From: Mycobacterium sp. NS-7484
Lineage (GTDB): Bacteria > Actinomycetota > Actinomycetes > Mycobacteriales > Mycobacteriaceae
NCBI RefSeq assembly: GCF_001953975.1
Contig: NZ_MBEJ01000137.1
Span: forward strand, 1-64,000
Length of the DNA stretch: 64,000 nucleotides
Direction: 5' to 3'
Each line of letters starts with the position of its first letter. Position 1 is the stretch's first letter. A program made the position numbers and the translations under genes. Of the stretch, positions 40,647-49,198 are shown piece after piece. The notes under the pieces are model-generated. The model was not told where the DNA came from. It searched no databases and saw only the letters and a list, made by a program, of their open reading frames with translations.

Positions 40647-41591
40647 ATGTTTTCTCGCCGCATCGCTAGCCCCCGGGGCAGTGCGCGGTCAGGTGGTCGC
40701 TGGGTCGGGCTTGGCGCTGCTGCACTTCTCACCGCGGGCGTTCCGCTCGTCGCTCTCACCGCACCGCCGGTGGCGTCTGCCGCCGACTGTGCCGACGCCG
40801 AGGTGGTCTTCGCTCGCGGCACCGATGAGCCGCCCGGTATGGGCCGCGTCGGCGATGCCTTCGTCGATTCGCTCCGCAAGCAGACCGCGGGCATGACCAT
40901 CAACACCTACGGGGTGAACTACAAGGCCTCCAAGCTGCAGCTGCACGGCGGTGATGGCGCCAAGGACGCGATTTCCCACATCAAGTCCACGCTGTCGTCG
41001 TGCCCCGACACCCAGATCGTGCTCGGCGGCTATTCGCAGGGCGCGAGCGTGATCAACATCGTGGCCGGCAACCCGCTCGGCGGAATCAAATGGGGCGACG
41101 GGCTACCGGCGGAATACGCGGACAACGTCGCGGCGATCACCACCTTCGGCGACGTCGGCACCCGCACCAAGCAGTCGATAGCAACCCAGAGCGCCCTGTT
41201 CGGTTCCAAGGCGATCGACCTGTGCAACCCCATGGACCCGATCTGTCACGAGGGCCAGGGCAACGAATGGAGCGGACACACCGAGGGTTACGTCCCCGTG
41301 TACACCACGCAGGCGGCGGCGTTCGCGGCAGCCAAGCTGCTGGCCGGTTCGGGTCAGTCGGTGCCCGGATACGGGCCGGCGCTTCCGGATTACGGGTACG
41401 GTCCGACGCTTCCGGGCTATGGTCCGACGCCGGGATACGGCCCCACCCCGGGCTATGACCCCAGCACATCCCTGCACGGCCCGCAGCCGGGCTACAGTCC
41501 CGCGACGCCGGGCTACGGTCAGCAGCCACCCGGACTTGCTCCGTCGACGTCGGTTCCCAGCTCGCCGGCCTCGGAAGTCGGCTTGGTCTGA
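40647..41591 (+). CDS. Secreted cutinase family protein
   Basis: A 314-residue secreted serine esterase. A 46-residue signal peptide ends near VASAAD. Catalytic residues are Ser130 in GGYSQG, Asp197 in NPMDPICHEG and His211 in SGHTEGY; two disulfides of the cutinase fold can be placed. The last 85 residues form a Pro/Gly/Tyr-rich tail with PGYGPT-like repeats, likely unstructured and cell-wall associated. Mycobacterial homologues hydrolyse lipid esters. A TAGATT hexamer ends 5 nt before the ATG, so the mRNA leader may be very short. Confidence 0.92.
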   Translation: MFSRRIASPRGSARSGGRWVGLGAAALLTAGVPLVALTAPPVASAADCADAEVVFARGTDEPPGMGRVGDAFVDSLRKQTAGMTINTYGVNYKASKLQLHGGDGAKDAISHIKSTLSSCPDTQIVLGGYSQGASVINIVAGNPLGGIKWGDGLPAEYADNVAAITTFGDVGTRTKQSIATQSALFGSKAIDLCNPMDPICHEGQGNEWSGHTEGYVPVYTTQAAAFAAAKLLAGSGQSVPGYGPALPDYGYGPTLPGYGPTPGYGPTPGYDPSTSLHGPQPGYSPATPGYGQQPPGLAPSTSVPSSPASEVGLV

Positions 41592-41597
41592 GCGGTT

Positions 41598-42833
41598 TCA
41601 CACCGCTGCCGGCGACGGAAGCGTGATCGCGATCTCGGTGCCGCGGGCATCGTGCACGTCGAGCACACCACCGAGCGCCAACACCTTGGCGCGGATCGAC
41701 GCGAATCCGATGTGACCGGTTTCGAGGCTCAGCGCGAGGCGCTCGGGTTGGATGCCCACGCCGTCGTCGGCGACGCATAATGTGGCGCGCGCGTCGGACC
41801 GGGCCAGGGTGAACCGCAGGTTGTCGGCCTTGGCGTGCTTGATCGCATTGGTCGAAAACTCGCGCGCCGCGCTGTAGAGCAGGTGATCGGCGTCAGTCCG
41901 CAGATCCTCGGGCCAGTTGTCGAAGTCCAGGTGGACAGCGAGGTTGGTGCGTGCGGCAATGCCATCGGCCAGTGAGGTGATGGCCGCCCGCAGACCGGCG
42001 CGGGCAAGCACCTCGGGGTGCAGTTCACGGACCACGTCGCGAAGCAGTCGCGAGCACTCACCGAGCGCCATGTCCACGCGGTCCATCGATTCGGCGGATC
42101 CTTCGCGCACCTCTTCCATCTCCCGGCGGGACGCCAGCACATACTGCAGGGCTCCGTCGTGCAGTCGCTCCGAGAGCGTTTGTCTCTCACGCTTTTCCAG
42201 CGTGACGATCTCTTCGAGCAGGTGGCTACGCTCCTGGGCCAACCGGGCGATCGTCTGCTCTTTCGACTGTTGGATCCACGACAGCGTGACCGACCCGGCG
42301 GCCAACCCGAACAACAGGGCGGTGGTGGTGAGAATAGATCCCCAGGGCTCGTCTCCGTTGGCCTCCTGGTTCACCCAGAGCACCACGACGTAGGCGGCCA
42401 CGGTGGGGACGGCGATCACCGCGCTGACGAACGGATCGAGTTGTGCCGCCGCGATCAGCGGGATCAGAAACAACCCGTAGTGAAGCACGTCGGAGGTCCA
42501 GGTATTGGGGGAGCTGAGCCCGGATTCCACCGAAAGTGCCGACACCACAGCGACATCCGCGCACAGCATGAGCAGTGCCACCCAGCGCCGGGCTTCGGCG
42601 CCCGCGCGACTGCTCCGCTGCAGCGCCCAGAAGCCCCAACCGGCGATCGCCACCAGGTAGCCGATCCACAGCAGTGCGTAGGGCCAGCGGTAGGTTTCGG
42701 GCGGTTGCAGGAACAACGCGAAGAAGATGAACGCCGCCAACAGGATCCGCAGGGCCAACTGCAGCAGCAGCCCGCGAAAAGCTGCGCCCTTCCAGCGTTG
42801 CTCCAAAGCCGTTGCCGCCGCGCGCCTGACCAT
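41598..42833 (-). CDS. NarL-type (HisKA_3) sensor histidine kinase, orphan
   Basis: A 411-residue membrane histidine kinase. Six hydrophobic helices (about residues 20-200) precede a linker and the phosphoacceptor region LSERLHDGALQYVLASRREMEE, where His is the HD of the HisKA_3 box. The HATPase part contains REFSTNAIKHAKADNL and CVADDGVGI. No response regulator gene is adjacent on either side, so its partner must be elsewhere. The ATG at 42833 precedes the first helix; an in-frame open stretch upstream lies over the divergent promoter region and is rejected. It converges on the cutinase gene with 6 bp between. Confidence 0.88.
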   Translation of the reverse strand: MVRRAAATALEQRWKGAAFRGLLLQLALRILLAAFIFFALFLQPPETYRWPYALLWIGYLVAIAGWGFWALQRSSRAGAEARRWVALLMLCADVAVVSALSVESGLSSPNTWTSDVLHYGLFLIPLIAAAQLDPFVSAVIAVPTVAAYVVVLWVNQEANGDEPWGSILTTTALLFGLAAGSVTLSWIQQSKEQTIARLAQERSHLLEEIVTLEKRERQTLSERLHDGALQYVLASRREMEEVREGSAESMDRVDMALGECSRLLRDVVRELHPEVLARAGLRAAITSLADGIAARTNLAVHLDFDNWPEDLRTDADHLLYSAAREFSTNAIKHAKADNLRFTLARSDARATLCVADDGVGIQPERLALSLETGHIGFASIRAKVLALGGVLDVHDARGTEIAITLPSPAAV

Positions 42834-42997
42834 TTTCGACTCCCGCCAACCGCAAGGTCCGGCAGGAGTATAGGGCGGTCCGAGCAGGTCCAGAGCCAGG
42901 TTGACGAAGTTTGCGCGCCTGACCGGCCCGCCTGAACGCCACCTGCCATCATGGATGACGGGTCCCGCGGGTGCGAAACCGGGGAGGTGATCGACTG

Positions 42998-43732
42998 TTG
43001 ACCGCACAGCGTGAGTTCACGGCCTACGGCCCGTCGCATCTGGTCGTGCTGGCGGTGTTCGTCCTCGGGGCAGTGCTTCTGGTCATGATCGGCCGGCGTC
43101 AGAACGAGGCGCAGGCCCGGGTTTTCAGCCGTGTACTGGCCGGACTGCTCGTCGCGGCGTTCGCAGTGGCGTTGGCCTACAAGCTGATCGTGCCCGATAT
43201 CGACACCTCGATTCCGCTGCAGTTGTGCGACCTCGCCGAGCTCGCCGCCGCCTATGCCTTGTGGTCGCAGCGGCATTGGGCATTCGTGCTCACCTACTAC
43301 TGGGGTCTCGTGCTGAGCTCGCAAGCCTTGCTCACCCCGGACATCGGCACACCGCGCGAAGGCGCCCCGGACTTTCCGCACCACCTCTTCGTCACGTTCT
43401 TCACGCTGCATGTGCTCGTGGTGTGGGCGGCGATCTACCTCACCTGGGGGCGCGGCAGATGCCCGCGCTGGCGTGACTACCGCTTCGCCGTCGCGCTGAC
43501 CCTCGGGTGGATGGCGTTCACGTTCACCTTCAACGCGATCGCCGGCACCAACTACGGCTATCTCAACCACAAGCCGCCCACCGCCTCGGTGCTGGACGTG
43601 TTCGGCCCCTGGCCGGTGTACCTGTTGGCCGAGATCGCGGTCGTGATGGCGGTGTGGGCGCTGATGACCTGGCCATGGGAGCGATCGCGGTCTAGCTGTG
43701 AAGATGCTGTCAATCGGCGCCGGAATCGATGA
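42998..43732 (+). CDS. TIGR02206/YwaF-type integral membrane protein
   Basis: A 244-residue protein with about six helices. FTAYGPSHLVVLAVFVLGAVLL at the N terminus, PLQLCDLAELAAAYALW, DFPHHLFVTFFTLHVLVVWAAIYL and NYGYLNHKPPTASVLDVFGPWPVYLL match the TIGR02206 family, whose function is unknown. The likely start is TTG at 42998, placed 7 nt after GGGGAGGTGA; a GTG at 42971 is in frame but lies before that ribosome binding site. It diverges from the sensor kinase gene. Confidence 0.82.
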   Translation: MTAQREFTAYGPSHLVVLAVFVLGAVLLVMIGRRQNEAQARVFSRVLAGLLVAAFAVALAYKLIVPDIDTSIPLQLCDLAELAAAYALWSQRHWAFVLTYYWGLVLSSQALLTPDIGTPREGAPDFPHHLFVTFFTLHVLVVWAAIYLTWGRGRCPRWRDYRFAVALTLGWMAFTFTFNAIAGTNYGYLNHKPPTASVLDVFGPWPVYLLAEIAVVMAVWALMTWPWERSRSSCEDAVNRRRNR

Positions 43733-43740
43733 TTGACAGC
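43706..43740. repeat. Inverted repeat at the end of the TIGR02206-type gene
   Basis: GCTGTCAAT (43706-43714) and ATTGACAGC (43732-43740) are perfect 9-bp arms around a 17-nt spacer and overlap the stop codon at 43730-43732. It may be a weak terminator or an operator for the mmpL transcription unit that follows. TTGACG (43747-43752) directly after it looks like a -35 element, but no well-spaced -10 was found. Confidence 0.5.
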
Positions 43741-43838
43741 GACATTTTGACGGGCTACGTATATTACGCGCGACGGTGTTTTTGTATCGTCTGCGACCTG
43801 TCCCAGAGGGCGACAGTGGCCTGATCGAAGGGGCGGTT

Positions 43839-43898
43839 GTGCGGACCACGGCACCGAATCCAGACGCCGGACGTCTGGCCGCGGCGAGCGGACGATGA
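43839..43898 (+). CDS. Possible 19-residue peptide coupled to mmpL
   Basis: A GTG at 43839 preceded by GAAGGGGC opens a 19-codon frame that ends in a TGA overlapping the mmpL ATG (ATGA, 43895-43898). The predicted peptide is hydrophilic and has no membrane helix, so it is not an MmpS remnant. The overlap suggests translational coupling, but a frame this short could be chance. Confidence 0.4.
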   Translation: MRTTAPNPDAGRLAAASGR

Positions 43899-46747
43899 GC
43901 GCCCACGGCAAGGGCACGACGGGCTCGGGCATCGCCCGGGCCGTCCGCATGCTGGCCGTGCCCATCCTGCTCGGCTGGGTGGTCCTGACCGTCCTGACCA
44001 ACGTCCTGGTGCCGCCGCTGGAGAAGGTCGGCGAGGAGAACACCGTCGGCCTGAGCGCCCAAGACGCGCCGGCCATGATCGCGATGCGCAAGATCGGCAG
44101 CGACTTCCAGGAGTTCGATTCCGACAGCAGCGCGATGGTGGTCCTGGAGGGCGAACAACCCCTCGGCGACGACGCCCACCACTATTACGACGGCATCGTC
44201 GACAAGCTCGAGGCTGACACCGCCCATGTCCAGCACGTCGCCGACTTCTGGGGCGATCCGCTGACCGCGTCGGGGGCGCAGAGCAACGACGGCAAGTCGG
44301 CCTACGTCCAGGTGCACCTGCGGGGCAATCAGGGCGAAACGCTGGCCAATGAATCGGTGGCCGCGGTTCGCGACATCGTCGCACAGTCCTCGCCTCCACC
44401 GGGTGTCAGCGTGTTCGTCACCGGTGGGGCGCCGCTGGTATCGGATCAACACCATGCCGGCGACAAGAGCGTCGCGCGGGTCACCGCCATCACGCTCGTG
44501 GTGATCGCGGTGATGCTGCTGATCGTCTACCGGTCGATCGCCACCATGATCCTGATCCTGCTGATGGTGTTCCTCGAGCTCGGTGCCGCCCGCGGGATCG
44601 TGGCATTCTTGGCGCACAACGGGATCATCGGGTTGTCGACCTTTGCGGTGAACCTTCTGACCCTGATGGTGATCGCCGCCGGAACCGACTACGCCATCTT
44701 CGTGATCGGCCGGTATCAAGAGGCCCGCGGTGCCGGTGAAGATCGAGAAACCGCCTACTACACCATGTTCAGCGGTACCTCCCATGTGGTGCTCGGCTCG
44801 GGCATGACGATCGCCGGCGCGATGCTGTGCCTCAGCTTCACCCGGTTGCCGTACTTCCAGACCATGGGCGTGCCGTGCGCGGTCGGCACGTTCGTCGCCG
44901 TCGTCGCTGCCCTGACGATGGGCCCGGCGGTGATCGTGATCGGCAGCCGGTTCGGACGGTTCGAACCGAAACGCAGTATCCGATCGCGGGGTTGGCGCCG
45001 CGTCGGGATCGCCGTGGTCCGCTGGCCGGGACCGATCCTGGTCGCGACGTTGGGTCTGGCGCTCGTCGGTCTGCTCACCCTGCCGGGGTACAAGACCAAT
45101 TACGACGCCCGCAAGTATCTACCCTCGGACCTGCCGGCCAACGTCGGATACGTCGCCGCCGAACGTCATTTCAGCGCTGCGCGGATGAATCCCGAACTGC
45201 TGATGGTCGAGACCGACCACGATCTGCGCAACCCGGCGGACTTCCTGGTCATCGACAAGATCGCCAAGGGCATCGTGCGGGTGCCCGGAGTGTCTCGGGT
45301 GCAGGCGATCACCCGCCCCAACGGGCGCCCGATCGAGCACACGTCGATCCCGTTCCTGTTGAGCCGGCAGGGCACGACCAACACCATGAACCGCAAGTAC
45401 ATGCAGGACCGGATGGCCGACATGCTGGTTCAGGCCGACGAGATGCAGAAGACCATCGACACCATGGAGGAGATGTCGCGGCTGACGCAGCAGATGGCCG
45501 ACATCACGCACTCCATGGTGACCAAGACCAAGACGATGACGCTCGACATCGCCGAACTGCGGGAGAACATCGGTAATTTCGACGATTTCCTACGGCCGCT
45601 GCGCAACTACTTCTACTGGGAGCCGCACTGCGCCGACATTCCACTGTGCTGGTCGCTCCGTTCCATCTTCGACACCCTCGACGGCATCGACGCGTTGACC
45701 GACGACGTCCAGCAGTTGGTGCCCGAGCTGGAGCGGCTCGATACTCTGATGCCGCAGCTGGTCACGCTCATGCCGCAGCAGATCGAGACCATGCGCACGA
45801 TGAAGACGTTGATGCTCACGCAGCGGGCCACCCAGGCCGGGCAGCAGGATCAGATGGCCGCGATGCAGGAGAATTCGACGGCCATGGGCAAGGCCTTCGA
45901 TGAGGCCCGCAATGACGATTCGTTCTATCTTCCACCGGAAGCCTTCGAGAACAAGGACTTCAAGCGGGGGATGAAGAATTTCATCTCACCGGACGGAAAG
46001 TCGGTGCGGTTCATCATCAGTCACGAGGGCGATCCCGCGACACCCGAGGGCGTCGCCCACGTGGACCCGATCAAGCTGGCCGCCAAGGAGGCGCTCAAGG
46101 GCACACCGTTGGAAGGCTCGAAGATCTACCTGGCCGGCACCGCGGCCACCTACAAGGACATGAAAGACGGATCGTTCTACGATCTGGTGATCGCCGGAAT
46201 CGCGGCGGTGTCACTCATTTTCATCATCATGCTGCTGATCACCCGGAGTGTGGTGGCGGCCGCGGTGATCGTCGGCACGGTGCTGCTGTCCCTGGGCGCG
46301 TCGTTCGGCTTGTCGGTGCTGCTGTGGCAGCACCTGCTCGGCTTGGAACTGCACTGGATGGTGCTGGCCATGTCGGTCATCCTGCTGCTGGCCGTCGGTT
46401 CCGACTACAACCTGCTGCTGGTCTCCCGGTTCAAAGAAGAGCTGCCCGGTGGGCTGAAGACCGGGATCATCCGAGCGATGGCGGGCACCGGCTCGGTGGT
46501 GACCTCGGCGGGTCTGGTGTTCGCCTTCACCATGGCCTCGTTCGCCTTCAGTGATCTCAAGGTGATGGCCCAGGTCGGCACCACCATCGCACTCGGTCTG
46601 CTGTTCGACACGTTGATCGTGCGGTCGTTCATGACGCCGGCGATCGCGGCGTTGCTGGGCCGGTGGTTCTGGTGGCCACAGGTGATCCAGTCGGCGGCAT
46701 CGAAGCGGCGGCTGGCCGCGCTCGGAAACACCACTGCCCACGCGTGA
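43895..46747 (+). CDS. MmpL-family RND transporter
   Basis: A 950-residue MmpL lipid/siderophore exporter-type RND protein. Two halves each hold a periplasmic domain and a helix bundle. The proton-relay motifs are GTDYAIFVIGRYQEAR in the first half and GSDYNLLLVSRFKEEL in the second. The second periplasmic domain has a long Met/Gln/Glu-rich coiled coil (about residues 500-670), as in the MmpL4/MmpL5 group. Substrate is unknown. No mmpS gene precedes it, which is unusual for that group. The transcription unit appears to hold only this gene and the 19-codon ORF. Confidence 0.94.
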   Translation: MSAHGKGTTGSGIARAVRMLAVPILLGWVVLTVLTNVLVPPLEKVGEENTVGLSAQDAPAMIAMRKIGSDFQEFDSDSSAMVVLEGEQPLGDDAHHYYDGIVDKLEADTAHVQHVADFWGDPLTASGAQSNDGKSAYVQVHLRGNQGETLANESVAAVRDIVAQSSPPPGVSVFVTGGAPLVSDQHHAGDKSVARVTAITLVVIAVMLLIVYRSIATMILILLMVFLELGAARGIVAFLAHNGIIGLSTFAVNLLTLMVIAAGTDYAIFVIGRYQEARGAGEDRETAYYTMFSGTSHVVLGSGMTIAGAMLCLSFTRLPYFQTMGVPCAVGTFVAVVAALTMGPAVIVIGSRFGRFEPKRSIRSRGWRRVGIAVVRWPGPILVATLGLALVGLLTLPGYKTNYDARKYLPSDLPANVGYVAAERHFSAARMNPELLMVETDHDLRNPADFLVIDKIAKGIVRVPGVSRVQAITRPNGRPIEHTSIPFLLSRQGTTNTMNRKYMQDRMADMLVQADEMQKTIDTMEEMSRLTQQMADITHSMVTKTKTMTLDIAELRENIGNFDDFLRPLRNYFYWEPHCADIPLCWSLRSIFDTLDGIDALTDDVQQLVPELERLDTLMPQLVTLMPQQIETMRTMKTLMLTQRATQAGQQDQMAAMQENSTAMGKAFDEARNDDSFYLPPEAFENKDFKRGMKNFISPDGKSVRFIISHEGDPATPEGVAHVDPIKLAAKEALKGTPLEGSKIYLAGTAATYKDMKDGSFYDLVIAGIAAVSLIFIIMLLITRSVVAAAVIVGTVLLSLGASFGLSVLLWQHLLGLELHWMVLAMSVILLLAVGSDYNLLLVSRFKEELPGGLKTGIIRAMAGTGSVVTSAGLVFAFTMASFAFSDLKVMAQVGTTIALGLLFDTLIVRSFMTPAIAALLGRWFWWPQVIQSAASKRRLAALGNTTAHA

Positions 46748-46781
46748 GCGCTGGGCTCCTACGTGGGCAGTGGCTGAAAAA

Positions 46782-46880
46782 CTACTTCTTGTTGCCGCCG
46801 GGGCGAGGCGGTGGCGGCGGTTTGGCCTTGGTGGTCGGCTCGAACTTGCCGCCCTTTTTCGGATCATATGTTCCGGCCAT
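46782..46880 (-). CDS. 32-residue Lys/Pro-rich small protein
   Basis: A predicted 32-residue basic peptide, MAGTYDPKKGGKFEPT followed by a Lys/Pro-rich tail ending PGGNKK. It has an AGAGGGA ribosome binding site 6 nt before the ATG at 46880. The composition is unlike random GC-rich translation (six Lys, eight Pro). It is convergent with mmpL. I do not recognise a family; function unknown. Confidence 0.5.
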   Translation of the reverse strand: MAGTYDPKKGGKFEPTTKAKPPPPPRPGGNKK

Positions 46881-47121
46881 GGTGATCCCTCTCGTTCGTT
46901 TCGATAGTTCCACCACAACCCACCGTAGCGACGAACGTCCGTCCGCGCAGTGACTACGTTCAACAAATAGGACAACAGCCAACACGCCGAGCTCGGTTGC
47001 GACACGGTCACGGGACGGTACCTATCAATGCATCACTGGTCACATCGACAACATTGATCACTAACGTCACTTCAGCCAACTGTGACGTCATGTCGACGTC
47101 CCTGTATTGGGAAGGTGTGAC

Positions 47122-48564
47122 ATGTCGCGACGTCCTCGAGGTGCTTCGACGATGGCAGCGGCGGCCGCAATCGGACTCGTGGTCGCGGTCGGCGTAGCGC
47201 CGAGCGCATCGGCCGAACCGTGCGAAGGCGCTGCCGCTGCGGCGCAACCGCTTCCGAACCAGGCGTTCCAGATTCCCAAGCCCTCGCGGATCGCGCCCTT
47301 CAACCGGCCGATCGGTCACAAGCCGGTCGGGGCCAATGACCAGGCGCCGACGCCCAAGCTCGGACAGCTGCCGCTGGCGATCCTCAAGGCGCTGATCCCG
47401 AACTCCGGACAGGTCAGGCAGAAAGCGGCCGTCGTGCCCAGGCCGAATCCCGGTGGCACACAACCGGTCCCCAACGCAGCCCAGCCGGCCCCGGTGCCGG
47501 CGGCACCACAGCCGGCACCGGCCCCCGCGGCGGCCGTACCGACACCCGGGCCGCCGCCGGGCACCTCCATCGTCGGGTGGGTCACCGGACCCGACAGTCC
47601 CAACGAGACGATCAAGCGTTTCGCCATCACCGGGACGGATCTCGGAATCATGTGGGACAACGGGGATCCGGTGAACCGGCAGGTGTTGATGGCCTTCGGC
47701 GACACCAACGGCTACTGCGGCATCCCCGGCAAGCAGTGGCGGTACAACGTGTTGTTCCGCAGCCAGGACGGGTCACTGGCGCGGACGATCGCGGTGCCGG
47801 ATGGTCAGGTGGCCAACAAGTATTCGGGTTCACCGGTGTGGCGACAGGGCATCTCCAAGCAGATCATCAACAGCATCGGCCGCGCCCCGGAGGAGACCGG
47901 TGTCATCCCCACGGCAGGTATTGCCGTGGGCCGCAACCAGTATCTGAATTTCATGTCGATCCGGAACTGGGACAGCCCGGGCGCGTGGTCCACCAATTTC
48001 TCGGCGATCGCGATGTCGCCGGACAACGGTGAGAACTGGGGTGTGTACCCCGGGACCATCCGTACGCCCGCGGGCGGCAACGAGAACTTCCAGATGGGCG
48101 CGTTCCTCAAGCCGGGCCCGGGCGATCCGTACATATACACGTTCGGTACTCCCAACGGCCGCGGCGGCTCGGCCTACATCGCGCGAGTGTCGCCGGCGTT
48201 CATCCCCGACCTGACCAAGTACGAGTACTTCAATGCCACCAACAACGCCTGGGTGCCCGGCAATCCAGCGGCCGCCACACCGGTGATTCCCGGGCCGGTC
48301 AGCGAAATGTCGGCCCAATACAACACGTATCTCAAGCAGTACCTGGTGCTGTACGGCAACGGGGCCAACGACGTGGTGATGCGGACGGCGCCGGCTCCCC
48401 AGGGCCCGTGGGGCCCGGAGCAACTGGTCGTGCCCTCGTCGCAGATCCCCGGCGGCATCTATGCGCCGTATCTGCATCCGTGGTCCACGGGCCGGGAGCT
48501 CTATTACAACCTGTCGCTGTGGTCGGCCTACAACGTCATGTTGATGAAGACCGTGCTGCCCTGA
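47122..48564 (+). CDS. Secreted DUF4185 protein, candidate endo-D-arabinanase (GH183)
   Basis: A 480-residue secreted protein. A signal peptide of about 32 residues ends at SASAEP. A Pro/Ala-rich linker (about residues 95-150) leads to a DUF4185 beta-propeller-like domain with TGTDLGIMWDNG, MAFGDTNGYCG, WRYNVLFRSQDG, NYLNFMSIRNWDSPGAWSTNFS-like segments and GGIYAPYLHPW. DUF4185 was recently linked to endo-D-arabinanase activity (GH183) on mycobacterial arabinan. The start MSRRPRGAST follows GGGAAGG. Its last 29 bp overlap the convergent TetR gene. Confidence 0.85.
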   Translation: MSRRPRGASTMAAAAAIGLVVAVGVAPSASAEPCEGAAAAAQPLPNQAFQIPKPSRIAPFNRPIGHKPVGANDQAPTPKLGQLPLAILKALIPNSGQVRQKAAVVPRPNPGGTQPVPNAAQPAPVPAAPQPAPAPAAAVPTPGPPPGTSIVGWVTGPDSPNETIKRFAITGTDLGIMWDNGDPVNRQVLMAFGDTNGYCGIPGKQWRYNVLFRSQDGSLARTIAVPDGQVANKYSGSPVWRQGISKQIINSIGRAPEETGVIPTAGIAVGRNQYLNFMSIRNWDSPGAWSTNFSAIAMSPDNGENWGVYPGTIRTPAGGNENFQMGAFLKPGPGDPYIYTFGTPNGRGGSAYIARVSPAFIPDLTKYEYFNATNNAWVPGNPAAATPVIPGPVSEMSAQYNTYLKQYLVLYGNGANDVVMRTAPAPQGPWGPEQLVVPSSQIPGGIYAPYLHPWSTGRELYYNLSLWSAYNVMLMKTVLP

Positions 48565-49198
48565 CCCGACGAGGCCCGGCATCGGACTGCGCCAGCGGCG
48601 CCAACAACGCGTCGAGTCCGTACTCGAACACTGCGTCGTAATCGGTGGGCGACTGTAAGGCCGCGACCAGTTCCTGGTCGGGCCAGGCGGCCGTCCACAA
48701 CGACGGGTCCTCCTCCTGGTGCAGCGGCCCGCGCACGGCCGAGAACTGCATCACCGCAGAGGAAATCACGTGCACCTGCACGGCCCGCAAGACCAGCGCC
48801 GCCTGGGTGCCGGTGACACCGGCCTCGGCGAGTTCGGCCGCAAGCCGCTGCTGGACCGGCAGGAACAACATCGGGGTGCGGTCCCGCTCGTGGGCGATCG
48901 CCAGCAGATGTTGACGCTGGATCAGCAGGCTGCGTTGGTTGCGCGCCAGGGCGGCAATCCGATCCGAGGGGGTGGCGCCGTCCATCGGCAGGCCGGCCAT
49001 TTCGGTCAGCAGGCTGTCCACCAGGCTGTCGAACAGCGCATCCCGACCGCCGACATGCCAGTAGATCGAGGTGACGGCCACACCGATGCGTTCGGCGAGA
49101 GCACGCATCGAGAACGCCTCGACGCCATCGGATTCGATGAGGCGGGCGGCCGCGTCGAGGACGACGTCGGCATCGATTGACCGCGGCTTACCGTTCAC
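48536..49198 (-). CDS. TetR-family regulator (TetR_C-type)
   Basis: A 220-residue TetR protein. The helix-turn-helix is DADVVLDAAARLIESDGVEAFSMRALAERIGVAVTSIYWHVGGRDAL, where YWH replaces the more common YRHF. The GTG start overlaps the Rieske oxygenase stop by 4 bp, so the regulator is expressed with the enzyme. The palindrome at 50576-50590 is the likely operator. Its 3' end overlaps the DUF4185 gene by 29 bp on the opposite strand. Confidence 0.88.
   Translation of the reverse strand: MNGKPRSIDADVVLDAAARLIESDGVEAFSMRALAERIGVAVTSIYWHVGGRDALFDSLVDSLLTEMAGLPMDGATPSDRIAALARNQRSLLIQRQHLLAIAHERDRTPMLFLPVQQRLAAELAEAGVTGTQAALVLRAVQVHVISSAVMQFSAVRGPLHQEEDPSLWTAAWPDQELVAALQSPTDYDAVFEYGLDALLAPLAQSDAGPRRVRAARSSST

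Noticed and set aside
42464..44785. A 773-codon minus-strand frame running opposite the TIGR02206-type gene and the 5' part of mmpL
   Set aside because: Both opposite-strand genes are certain, and the frame reads as His/Arg/Gly-rich noise with no domain.
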